Source: an uncultured Prevotellaceae bacterium (GTDB lineage Bacteria > Bacteroidota > Bacteroidia > Bacteroidales > Bacteroidaceae). From it: 6,905 bases of DNA. Shown piece by piece: positions 1-6,884 of the stretch (the stretch's first letter is position 1; each line of letters begins with the position of its first letter). A program made the position numbers and the translations under genes. The notes below the pieces were generated by a model. That model worked only from the letters and a program-made list of their open reading frames with translations, had not been told where the DNA came from and did no database searches. The stretch spans positions 1 through 6,905 of the forward strand of contig OMXX01000154.1 in assembly GCA_900315105.1 (NCBI GenBank). Direction: 5' to 3'.

Positions 1-276
1 TCAGGCACTTCGGTATGGACAAGGTCAAGATGGACTTTGCCTTCTTTGCAATTGCTTTCAACATAAAGAAAATGTACTCGAAAATCAACAAAAAAGGCAA
101 GGGAAAGCCTTTTGGAGCCGCTAATACGGCCTATTTCTGCCTACTTGCGGTTCTGACGACTATAGAAACAACGAAAAATGGAATTTTAACTAAAAAGTCG
201 GCCTAATCCTATTTTTACGACTATCATTTTAAAAGAAAAGAGGATGCACCATAAAACTTAATTATGATACACCCCC
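1..276 (+). mobile_element. Right-hand end of an insertion sequence (element continues outside the window)
   Basis: The transposase end at 3-206 implies that an IS element occupies the left edge. Its right boundary is uncertain. The best candidate is the stretch ending in GATACACCCCC at 266-276, because many Bacteroidetes elements have termini starting GGGTGT on the outward strand. The left terminus is not visible, so neither the inverted repeat nor a target-site duplication can be confirmed. The same bases also form the right arm of a terminator-like hairpin. Confidence 0.35.
3..206 (+). CDS. Transposase, C-terminal fragment (partial at window edge), probably IS1182-type
   Basis: Only the last 67 codons are inside the window; the frame is open to the left edge and ends at TAA 204-206. 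The visible N-terminal part reads RHFGMDKVKMDFAFFAIAFN followed by IKKM. From memory, this matches the end of the DDE transposases of IS1182-like elements common in Bacteroidetes, where an RHFG.D/K..MDF..IAFN.KK motif closes the DDE domain. It is followed by a short basic stretch and a hydrophobic tail. The ATG at 15 lies inside the motif, so it is an internal methionine and not a start. DNA cleavage and strand transfer would depend on the catalytic part, which lies outside the window, so an intact copy cannot be told from a remnant. It converges on the regulator gene, and a two-way terminator lies between them. The transposase call is fairly secure; the family is less so. Confidence 0.75.
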   Translation, partial: RHFGMDKVKMDFAFFAIAFNIKKMYSKINKKGKGKPFGAANTAYFCLLAVLTTIETTKNGILTKKSA

Positions 277-282
277 TTTTTT
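231..282. terminator. Bidirectional intrinsic terminator between convergent genes
   Basis: Bases 240-254 and 262-276 can form a stem with 11 of 15 positions paired around the 7-base loop AACTTAA. On the plus strand the stem is followed by six T (277-282). On the minus strand it is followed by TTTTCTTTT (complement of 231-239). It lies 33 bases past the transposase stop and about 80 bases past the regulator stop, so it is well placed to end both transcripts. The four mismatches make the stem imperfect, and it may instead be part of the IS terminus. Confidence 0.5.
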
Positions 283-354
283 ATCGCATACAGACTTGGA
301 TGGATGAAGAATATATATATCCCTCAGTTTACAGGCAAGCCATCACCAACAAAT

Positions 355-1878
355 CTATCCTTCTTCCGCTGCCACTTTCCGATACAGAGAAGGAGGCATC
401 CCGACTATTCTCTTGAAAGCATTAATAAAGCTGTTGATCGAAGTGTAGCCTACGCTCTTAGCAATGGCATCGATGGTGTAGGGGCTGAAATCAGGATCAA
501 TGAGGCGCTTGCTCGCTATCTGAATACGATATTCGTTGAGCATGGATTTGAAACTCCTTCCATATTGCTTATTGATAACCAAAGAGACATATTTCGCATT
601 GGAGCCGATGAGTTCAGCCAACCTGTTCAAGCTAAAATCGGGATTGCAAAAGAGATCCGGACGCTCAAACACCTCCAGAATCTGTTTTGACAGCTTGTTT
701 TTCTGTTCCTCACTCAGTTCGAAACTACTCCTCAGCTGCGTGTTTTCCGCTTCCAATTTTCTATTAATCTCACGCTGGGCGATAAGATCCCTGTTTTTCT
801 TGACCAACATGCTATAGGCATGTTTCAACTTCGAATGATAGTACATGCCAAAGAGAAAAAATGCTGCAATGACGACTACAATCCCGACAAGCCAGGCGAT
901 GCAGTCTTTCAGAGAATTCATTTGTCGTTCAACCACACCATTCTCATAATTCCTCAACTTCGACTGTGAGGCATAAAATCGCTGGGCGTCCAACGGACCG
1001 GTCTGTAGTTGCTGGTTGAGGCTGAGGTATTTCGTGACACTGTCGGGCCTGTTCATCATTTTGAATAGCTCGACCAAAGCCAGGCAACTTCTACTTTCCT
1101 CGTCAACAGCATGATCTGCCCGAGCCAGTTTCAGACCCAATTGGTAATAACAGACAGCCGAGTCGGGCTGGTTTAAAAGATGAAACACCCGGCCTATATC
1201 GTTGGCCGCAGAGGAACCCATACCTGCCTTCAAATGACATTCGACAGTTGTCTGCAAAGCTGTCTTCAGCAGCCTGAGTGCCGTTTTTTTGTCTCCTCTT
1301 AGCACTGTGATAAGTCCCAAATTATAATTATAATAGTATTTGGCAATAATTCTGTCGTCCACAGGATAGGCTTTCACCTTCTCCATATAATCCATAGCCG
1401 ATTTTTCATCATTCAATCTACAATAGCATGTAGTGAGATAAACATAACATAAGGCTCTGGTGTTGTTGTGCTTCTTGCCGGAAGAGGTTTTTATAGCCTG
1501 CTTATAATAGTCGATAGCGCGTTGGTAATCGCGAAATATCACGTAAATATTAGCAATACCGTAAGCATAATGTACCTTGGCATCCTGGTCACCAGCCCTA
1601 TCGGCCACCTGTATACCTTGTGTGTATGCTTTAATGGCCTCTGCGTAATCCCCATCCAAATAAAAGTTGTTGCCACACAATAACAGTGATTGACAGATAT
1701 AGTTGTCTTTTTGCCCCTGTTGGTAGAGATTGAACAATTTAGTATAGTTGGGCTTTATCTCTAAAGTACGGCCATAAGCATAGGCCTTGTATCCATAATT
1801 TGGGTTGTCCGAACCTTCTTGGCAAACCGAGGGAAGAAGGTACAGAAAAACAACGAAGAGTGTGAGGATTCTTTGCAT
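355..1878 (-). CDS. Membrane-spanning TPR / AraC-type transcriptional regulator
   Basis: This predicted 507-residue one-component regulator places its sensor outside and its DNA-binding domain inside the cytoplasmic membrane. Residues 1-19 are a signal peptide-like segment (MQRILTLFVVFLYLLPSVC). Residues 61-292 hold about six helical repeats of TPR type, with clear units such as NNFYLDGDYAEAIKAYTQ and YAYGIANIYVIFRDYQRAID. Residues 328-347 form one hydrophobic span followed by a basic stretch, which fits a cytoplasmic C-terminus. Residues 348-400 are charged and coiled-coil-like. Residues 415-501 are an AraC/XylS domain with two helix-turn-helix units: SLNRLAELIGSNAKYVS, then TIDAIAKSVGYTSINSF with the family signature FKRIVGMPPSLYR. 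The frame opens as far as an ATG at 2013, but that would put coding sequence over both promoters and delay the signal peptide. The ATG at 1878 sits about 17 bases behind a good promoter and starts the signal peptide. No two-component kinase or receiver domain is present. The ligand or partner sensed by the TPRs is unknown; the likely target is the divergent large gene, and self-regulation is possible. Confidence 0.88.
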   Translation of the reverse strand: MQRILTLFVVFLYLLPSVCQEGSDNPNYGYKAYAYGRTLEIKPNYTKLFNLYQQGQKDNYICQSLLLCGNNFYLDGDYAEAIKAYTQGIQVADRAGDQDAKVHYAYGIANIYVIFRDYQRAIDYYKQAIKTSSGKKHNNTRALCYVYLTTCYCRLNDEKSAMDYMEKVKAYPVDDRIIAKYYYNYNLGLITVLRGDKKTALRLLKTALQTTVECHLKAGMGSSAANDIGRVFHLLNQPDSAVCYYQLGLKLARADHAVDEESRSCLALVELFKMMNRPDSVTKYLSLNQQLQTGPLDAQRFYASQSKLRNYENGVVERQMNSLKDCIAWLVGIVVVIAAFFLFGMYYHSKLKHAYSMLVKKNRDLIAQREINRKLEAENTQLRSSFELSEEQKNKLSKQILEVFERPDLFCNPDFSLNRLAELIGSNAKYVSLVINKQYGRSFKSMLNEYRIQIASKRLIDPDFSPYTIDAIAKSVGYTSINSFINAFKRIVGMPPSLYRKVAAEEG

Positions 1879-1899
1879 ATTGCGCAGCAATGTATATTG

Positions 1900-1930
1900 C
1901 AAAAGTAATAGATTATTCTCTAAAATACAA
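1900..1930 (-). promoter_or_regulatory. Bacteroidetes-type promoter for the regulator gene
   Basis: Read on the minus strand, the -7 box is TACTTTTG (1907-1900), a full match to TAnnTTTG. A TTG lies 20 bases upstream (1930-1928) as the -33 element. Transcription would begin near 1895, giving a leader of roughly 15-20 bases before the ATG at 1878. This supports the shorter start for the regulator. No Shine-Dalgarno sequence is visible, which is usual for this phylum. Confidence 0.6.
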
Positions 1931-1931
1931 G

Positions 1932-1968
1932 AAATCATCCCTTTTTCTTGAAAAAGGAAATCTCCCTT
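1932..1968. promoter_or_regulatory. Candidate shared operator: palindrome flanked by a direct repeat
   Basis: CCTTTTTC (1940-1947) and GAAAAAGG (1950-1957) form a perfect 8-bp inverted repeat with a 2-base centre. It overlaps the end of AAATCATCCCTT (1932-1943) and is followed directly by AAATCTCCCTT (1958-1968), a direct repeat offset by 25-26 bases with one base missing in the second copy. The block sits just upstream of the -33 elements of both divergent promoters, where an activator of either gene would be expected to bind. AraC-family proteins often use directly repeated sites. Binding by the neighbouring regulator is inferred, not shown. Confidence 0.4.
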
Positions 1969-1977
1969 CCTATCAAA

Positions 1978-2009
1978 TTGCCATTTTTCTGAAATATAAA
2001 GTAACTTTG
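1978..2009 (+). promoter_or_regulatory. Bacteroidetes-type promoter for the large secreted protein
   Basis: The -7 box TAACTTTG (2002-2009) matches TAnnTTTG fully. A TTG at 1978-1980 lies 21 bases upstream as the -33 element. Transcription should start near 2015, leaving an AT-rich leader of about 35 bases before the ATG at 2051. The leader has no purine-rich ribosome-binding sequence. The candidate operator lies directly upstream, about 47-84 bases before the predicted start of transcription. Confidence 0.65.
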
Positions 2010-2050
2010 ACAATGAAAATCAAATTATCAACCTTTATTTCTTATTTGTC

Positions 2051-5000
2051 ATGAAGAAGAATTTATATTTCTTTCTATTACCGTTGATGGGGCTGATGCT
2101 GTGTGGCCTTTATCCCACACTTGTATTGGCACAGAAGCCATCGCGAGCCATGGGCAAAGTTACCCGTGTCAGAGACCCGCTTGAGGCTCTTCAACAAGAA
2201 AAGACAATGCGCCAGCGCGATCACCACTATGGCTATTTGAAGCCCATTAAAGAATATGGGAAAATTTTCAGTTTCAGGGATCTAAGATCATATGCGCTCC
2301 CGCTAAAAGCAGAAAACACGACGAAAACTGCTTCCACCCGTATCTTGCGTACAGATGATGGCACCGAACTTTGGGGGTTAGTCATCAACCGGTCCTCATG
2401 GAGTAATATCGAGGAGTACGATCGTCCCTACGGAGCTTACAAATTCTCCACCACCTCTGACGACATCACGTCTCTGTACACCGACAACTACTACATGAAT
2501 ATGAACGGTGGTGCCGTTTTCTACAATGATGTTCTTCACGGTTCCAACTATTACGAATATGAAGGAACGCTTTATTACGTATATAGCTATGAGTTTAATA
2601 CTGACACTTGGGAACAAAAAGGTTACGGCACTTCCTCTTCCGAAGATTTTTCTATCATTGCCTATGCTACCGCATGGGACCCTACAACAGGCAAAGTCTA
2701 TGCCTTCAACCGTGACAATGACGGAAGTTCGGTCGATTTTTCCATATTGGATTATTCTGTTCCTACAGCCACAAAGATTGCTTCGGTTGGTCGGACGTAT
2801 GTAGCTTTAGCCATCAATGGCCAAGGCAAAGCTTATGCCATCGGTCTCGACGGTAATCTTTACAGTGTGGATAAATCTACAGGGACAACTTCACTCATCG
2901 GCTCAACGGGTGTGGCCCCAGCAGAAGTGCTGCAAAGCGCAGTCTTCGACACTAAGACGGGAACTCTCTATTGGGCAGCCATCAACGCAGACAAGACTTC
3001 TTCCCTCTATGAGGTTGACCCCACAACGGGTACCGCCACTAAAATACGTGATTTTAACGATGGTGAAGAATTTGTAGCCATATTCGTACCTACGGTGGCA
3101 AACCCCGAAACACCATCGCCTGCCACCAACCTATCCGCAAATTTTGATGGCGGAAAACTGAGCGGTATTATCGAATTCGATATGCCCACTACCAACATAT
3201 CCAATGGAAAACTGACGGGTAGCGTAAATTATGTTGTTGTAGCTGAAGAAACCGATACTTTGGCAACAGGCCAAAGCGAGGCCGGTTCTCATGTGACCAC
3301 TGCCGTAACAATGAAAAAAGCCGGCAAACATACCATCGCTGTTGTACTGAGCAACGAAGCTGGCATGAGTAAGGCCGCCAAAATAGAAACCCAGTGGGTA
3401 GGTCCAGATGAACCTTATGTGGTTGAGAATGTAACCTGTTCGATAGATACGGTCACAGGAAAAGCACAGCTTTCCTGGTCGCCCGTAAACAAAGGCTGGA
3501 ACGAGGGCTACGTGAATCCAAATGAAATCACTTATACAGTAAAGGACTTTTATACAGACGAGGTTTTAGCAGAAGACTTGAAGGACACCGTCCTTACCAT
3601 TCCTCTGCAAAAAGGAGATTACCGTCCTTACCGCTATACCGTCCAGTCGTTCTATAACGGAGTGCCTTCTGAATGGGGAACGGCCTGCGCCCCTATAAAA
3701 TGGGGAAATCCCTTGACCGCACCTTATACCAACAAAGCAGACAATCATCTGGACTATGATGTTTTAGATATCGTTGACGCTAATGATGACGGCTCATATT
3801 TCAAGTTCAGCAGTAAAGGTTTGAGCTTACAGAACTTTTACCAAACCACAAGCTTTGACGACTGGGCCGTTTTGCCTCCTGTCTATTTAGAAGTCGGCCG
3901 CCTCTATTTCCTTTCTTTCGAAGCCTCAAATTACGCCTATGCCTATTCCGGTGTGGCGAAGAACATCCAGATGGAAGCTGGATTTGGTGCTGATCTAAAT
4001 GTAGATGTTTATAATAAATTCTTGCCCTCTACAGACATTAGCCCAGATGGAGTGTCTAAGCAACTGCAGGGTGCCTTGAAAGTAGACCATAACGGCGTCT
4101 ATCGCTTGGGTGTCCATGCCATGAGTGAAACACTATCTGAAAACAATCAAAGGCACTATGATCAGTACAATGTCAGAGTCGGCAACTTGCGGCTGACCGT
4201 TGGGCCCATGCTCGGTGCCCCCGACTCGGTGACAAACATCAAACTGGTAGCCAATGAGGGCGGTTTGCATCAAGTCGCAGTTGCTTGCAACGCACCATCC
4301 AAAGCTTTGGATGGGACTTCGTTGACTTCACTGACTAAGGTAGAAGTTTATCGAAATGACACTCTCGTTCACACATTTGAAACTCCTATGCCTGGTTCTC
4401 TGCTTTCTTTCGAAGATAAGGGGATGAATGTGGGCAAAGTCGACTATAGTTTTGTACCATTTAATACAGAAGGCAAGGGCATGCCAAGCGGCGCGTCTGT
4501 CACAGTGGGAGTAGATTCTCCCGCTCCACCAGAAAATGTTACCATAGACGACCATCTTGATGGCTCGGCAGCTTTAACATGGGATGCTCCTACCATTGGT
4601 CGCAATGGCAGGGCAATAGATTCCAGCGGTCTTACCTATAATGTCTATGGCGTAGATGGAAGTCTGTTAGCAAAAGATCTTACCGACCGGGAATTTGCAT
4701 TCTCAGGAATCCCCACAGATGGCGATCAGTATGCCACAGGACTTTACGTTTCAGCTCAAAACGAAGCAGGGGAAAGCGACAAAGCACTCGGCATTGTCTT
4801 CGCAGGCAAGGCCTATACGCTTCCTTTCCACGAGAGTTTTGCTGAAGGCAATCCAACCTATTCTACTTGGACTGGACTCACAGCCCCATCTTTCAACCTG
4901 TTTACAACGATGTCGCAGGACGACGACCAAGGTTGTATAGCCTTGACTGAATCTAATGGTAAGGCAGGCATTATCACCTCGGGCAAAATTTCTCTTTCGG

Positions 5001-6535
5001 GTGTAGAAAAGCCCAAACTCTCTTTCTACTATTGGGCGGTACCCCATGCCAAATGTGAAATCAAAGTACTTATCGGACAAGATGGCATTGCCAATCCTGA
5101 TACGGCAGCCACCTTCAGTTTACTCAATGGTGATAAAGAATGGCAGAGGGCCATGGTGGACCTCACACCTTATAAGACGGAAGACGGTTACATCACGGTA
5201 CAATTCTTTGGCCGCAGTTGGGACTTATTAGTACCACCCATTATTGATAATATCTATATTGGTGAAGCGCGCGACAATGATCTTGCTGTGCATCTCAACG
5301 CTCCGGCAAAAGTCAATGTGGGCGCGATGTCCCAATTCCAGGTGAAAGTGAGCAACGAGGGCAACAACGACGCTGAGGGAGCTCTGCTAAAGCTCTACGT
5401 TAACGACAGCGTTGTGGCACAAAAATCTGTCGATGTCCCTGCTGCCAAGGATGTATATACTAATTTGGACTATACTATTCTTGCAAGTCTTCCTGATAAA
5501 GTTGCTGCTAAGGTAACGCTGGACTGGAATGCTGACGAAGATCTTTCAAACAATGTATCGTCAACAGACACAGTGCGTGTCGTCCGACAAGACTTGCCGG
5601 TAGTTGAGCTTGAGGGATCATTGGATGATGATGGCCAAGTGAAGCTTTCGTGGAAAGCTCCTGCAGATACCAGCTATACTTATCATGAGAGTTTCGAGAA
5701 CTATGAGCCCTTCATCATCTCGAATATTGGCAATTGGACCCTTCACGACGAAGATTCAGCTGCTGTGAATGCCATTGGCGGTACATACTATGAGAATATG
5801 TTTAAGCCCTGCGCCTATATGGTCTTCAATCCTAAGATGGCCTATTTGAATCTTGAAGCTACACCGCAGTTCGCGCCTCATTCCGGCGATCAGTATATGG
5901 CTGCATTCACTTGTGGCGCAGAGGCCGACAACAACGATTGGCTTGTATCGCCGGAACTTTCGGGCAAGGCCCAAACCATTTCTTTCTATTGCCGTTCGGT
6001 CAGCTCGGAAAGTGGCTTAGAAACTTACAATGTGGAATACAGTACTACAGGCACGGATGTCGACAACTTCATTCCACTGATTGAGGATGAGGAAGCTTCT
6101 GCTGACGATTGGCAGGAGGTGAACGTTGACCTCCCTGAAGGAGCCAAGTATTTTGCCATCGTTTGCACGTCGAGCAATCAGTTCCTCTTTATGGTCGACG
6201 ATGTAACCTACCAGGGCAAGCCCATTATGGTCAATGGCTATAGGGTCTATCGCGACGGTCAACCCATCGCAACACTCGATGCCTCAGCGCGAGAATTCAC
6301 AGATGTCACAACTGACCATCACAGCCACGCTTATAATTTGACGATACTTGCCGCACAGGGCGAGAGTGACTATTCCAACACGGTGACGCTCATTCCCGAT
6401 GCCATCCGTTCTATCAAGTCCGAGGGAGTGATCGAGCGATATAATATGGAAGGCCAGCGCATTGACGGCCATCGCAGTGGTGTTCAGATTATTCGCGCCA
6501 AAGACGGGAGAATCTATAAGGTGCTGAAGAAGTAG
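2051..6535 (+). CDS. Large secreted multidomain protein: propeller-like region, Fn3-like, choice-of-anchor-J and CARDB-like domains
   Basis: This 1494-residue exported protein is probably displayed on the cell surface or released, with an adhesive or ligand-binding role; its ligand is unknown. Residues 1-27 are a signal peptide ending LVLA before Q28. Residues 95-347 contain repeated strands such as TGKVYAF, GKAYAIGLDGNLYSVD and TGTLYWAA, suggesting a beta-propeller. Fn3-like regions follow at about 354-450 and 455-550. Residues 556-717 are a jelly-roll-like module with the DANDDG loop and WAVLPP motif seen in cleaved-adhesin-type domains. Two more Fn3-like regions lie at about 722-820 and 824-918. 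A choice-of-anchor-J domain spans 921-1072 (LPFHESF to IDNIYI), and a CARDB-like domain 1076-1178. A second choice-of-anchor-J domain (1209-1389, with NNDWLVSPEL and MVDDVTY) interrupts a final Fn3 domain. Residues 1452-1494 (YNMEGQRI, GVQIIRAKDG, KVLKK) resemble a short type IX secretion sorting tail. No protease or glycosidase motif was seen. The start is supported by the signal peptide and the upstream promoter. The gene is divergent from the regulator and appears to be transcribed alone. Domain edges are read by eye. Confidence 0.9.
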   Translation: MKKNLYFFLLPLMGLMLCGLYPTLVLAQKPSRAMGKVTRVRDPLEALQQEKTMRQRDHHYGYLKPIKEYGKIFSFRDLRSYALPLKAENTTKTASTRILRTDDGTELWGLVINRSSWSNIEEYDRPYGAYKFSTTSDDITSLYTDNYYMNMNGGAVFYNDVLHGSNYYEYEGTLYYVYSYEFNTDTWEQKGYGTSSSEDFSIIAYATAWDPTTGKVYAFNRDNDGSSVDFSILDYSVPTATKIASVGRTYVALAINGQGKAYAIGLDGNLYSVDKSTGTTSLIGSTGVAPAEVLQSAVFDTKTGTLYWAAINADKTSSLYEVDPTTGTATKIRDFNDGEEFVAIFVPTVANPETPSPATNLSANFDGGKLSGIIEFDMPTTNISNGKLTGSVNYVVVAEETDTLATGQSEAGSHVTTAVTMKKAGKHTIAVVLSNEAGMSKAAKIETQWVGPDEPYVVENVTCSIDTVTGKAQLSWSPVNKGWNEGYVNPNEITYTVKDFYTDEVLAEDLKDTVLTIPLQKGDYRPYRYTVQSFYNGVPSEWGTACAPIKWGNPLTAPYTNKADNHLDYDVLDIVDANDDGSYFKFSSKGLSLQNFYQTTSFDDWAVLPPVYLEVGRLYFLSFEASNYAYAYSGVAKNIQMEAGFGADLNVDVYNKFLPSTDISPDGVSKQLQGALKVDHNGVYRLGVHAMSETLSENNQRHYDQYNVRVGNLRLTVGPMLGAPDSVTNIKLVANEGGLHQVAVACNAPSKALDGTSLTSLTKVEVYRNDTLVHTFETPMPGSLLSFEDKGMNVGKVDYSFVPFNTEGKGMPSGASVTVGVDSPAPPENVTIDDHLDGSAALTWDAPTIGRNGRAIDSSGLTYNVYGVDGSLLAKDLTDREFAFSGIPTDGDQYATGLYVSAQNEAGESDKALGIVFAGKAYTLPFHESFAEGNPTYSTWTGLTAPSFNLFTTMSQDDDQGCIALTESNGKAGIITSGKISLSGVEKPKLSFYYWAVPHAKCEIKVLIGQDGIANPDTAATFSLLNGDKEWQRAMVDLTPYKTEDGYITVQFFGRSWDLLVPPIIDNIYIGEARDNDLAVHLNAPAKVNVGAMSQFQVKVSNEGNNDAEGALLKLYVNDSVVAQKSVDVPAAKDVYTNLDYTILASLPDKVAAKVTLDWNADEDLSNNVSSTDTVRVVRQDLPVVELEGSLDDDGQVKLSWKAPADTSYTYHESFENYEPFIISNIGNWTLHDEDSAAVNAIGGTYYENMFKPCAYMVFNPKMAYLNLEATPQFAPHSGDQYMAAFTCGAEADNNDWLVSPELSGKAQTISFYCRSVSSESGLETYNVEYSTTGTDVDNFIPLIEDEEASADDWQEVNVDLPEGAKYFAIVCTSSNQFLFMVDDVTYQGKPIMVNGYRVYRDGQPIATLDASAREFTDVTTDHHSHAYNLTILAAQGESDYSNTVTLIPDAIRSIKSEGVIERYNMEGQRIDGHRSGVQIIRAKDGRIYKVLKK

Positions 6536-6553
6536 CTCTGATTAGTAATACAG

Positions 6554-6601
6554 AAAAGGAAAATCCAAAGTCATTCCAATGGACTTTGGATTTTCCTTTT
6601 T
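6554..6601 (+). terminator. Strong intrinsic terminator of the large gene
   Basis: AAAAGGAAAATCCAAAGTC (6554-6572) and its exact complement (6582-6600) form a 19-bp perfect stem around a 9-base loop, starting 18 bases after the stop codon. The 3' arm ends in CCTTTT plus T6601, so the U-run forms part of the stem base. The matching A-run on the left arm means it could also work from the opposite direction. It implies that the large gene is not co-transcribed with anything to its right. Confidence 0.85.
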
Positions 6602-6658
6602 CCTGTTCTCATCATAATGGCCATTTTCCTGTACTCTTCAGACTCCTTACAAGAAACT

Positions 6659-6683
6659 TGTGGCGAACGCCACACAATGTGTG
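6659..6683. repeat. Two overlapping, mutually exclusive small hairpins
   Basis: TGTGGCG (6659-6665) pairs with CGCCACA (6668-6674), with only AA between the arms. CACAC (6671-6675) pairs with GTGTG (6679-6683) around AAT. The two stems share 6671-6674, so only one can form at a time. On DNA these are two adjacent small palindromes. Confidence 0.5.
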
Positions 6684-6696
6684 AATCCAATTCGCT

Positions 6697-6726
6697 TCTA
6701 TATAACAAATTTATTTATTATATAGA
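6697..6726. repeat. AT-rich perfect inverted repeat
   Basis: TCTATATAA (6697-6705) and TTATATAGA (6718-6726) are exact complements separated by 12 AT-rich bases. No T-run follows, so it does not look like a terminator. It may be a protein-binding site or a chance product of AT-rich sequence. Confidence 0.45.
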
Positions 6727-6810
6727 TTTCATTTGGGAAGCCCCCATTCAATACTGACTCTTAACTTCGAAGACACAATGTTTATAATATTTATGTGTTA
6801 GCCTTTACGT

Positions 6811-6837
6811 TATTAAAAGTATTAAAAGTGTTAATAA
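6811..6837 (+). repeat. Tandem 9-bp direct repeat
   Basis: TATTAAAAG occurs twice in a row (6811-6819 and 6820-6828), followed by the related TGTTAATAA (6829-6837). The unit is close to one helical turn, so repeated copies could lie on roughly the same face of the DNA. It may be a simple low-complexity expansion. Confidence 0.5.
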
Positions 6838-6862
6838 TTATTCTACTTTTTACATACTTCCT

Positions 6863-6884
6863 GCAACCGTTTGAAACGGATTGC
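6863..6884. promoter_or_regulatory. Interrupted palindrome, candidate operator
   Basis: GCAACCGTTT (6863-6872) and AAACGG-A-TTGC (6874-6884) pair over 10 positions with one extra A (6880) and a single central G (6873). The block is GC-richer than its surroundings. Within it, AACCGTTT (6865-6872) fits the AAnCGnTT core typical of LacI-family operators, flanked by TGC and GA. It could be an operator for a gene beyond the right edge. No regulator for it is visible here. Confidence 0.35.

Noticed and set aside
310..320. Short alternating AT run
   Set aside because: It is only about 11 bases long, in AT-rich intergenic DNA, with no associated structure.
304..690. 128-codon open frame on the plus strand
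   Set aside because: It lies opposite the AraC domain of the regulator, whose family signature is clear on the minus strand. The plus-strand translation shows no recognisable domain and has no promoter.
1822..1878. Possible lipoprotein signal at the regulator N-terminus (cysteine after PSV)
   Set aside because: The residues before Cys19 (P-S-V) do not fit a lipobox, which needs a small residue just before the cysteine. A single internal membrane span also fits a regulator better than a lipid anchor.
1879..2013. 45-residue N-terminal extension of the regulator from the ATG at 2013
   Set aside because: It would place coding sequence over the regulator's own -7 and -33 boxes, the operator-like block and part of the opposite promoter. 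It would also bury the signal peptide inside the protein.
4751..5080. 109-codon open frame on the minus strand inside the large gene
   Set aside because: It lies opposite a well-defined choice-of-anchor-J coding region, has no recognisable domain and has no promoter.
6617..6757. 46-codon open frame on the plus strand just after the terminator
   Set aside because: It starts 17 bases after a strong terminator with no promoter or family resemblance, and its span includes the palindromes at 6659-6726. It is probably chance.
6762..6769. TAACTTCG as a possible -7 promoter box
   Set aside because: It has one mismatch to TAnnTTTG, and the nearest TTG (6733-6735) is 26 bases upstream, which is too far.
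6778..6801. Seven-codon open frame that could be a leader peptide
   Set aside because: It has no run of regulatory codons, no pairing terminator after it and no convincing promoter before it.
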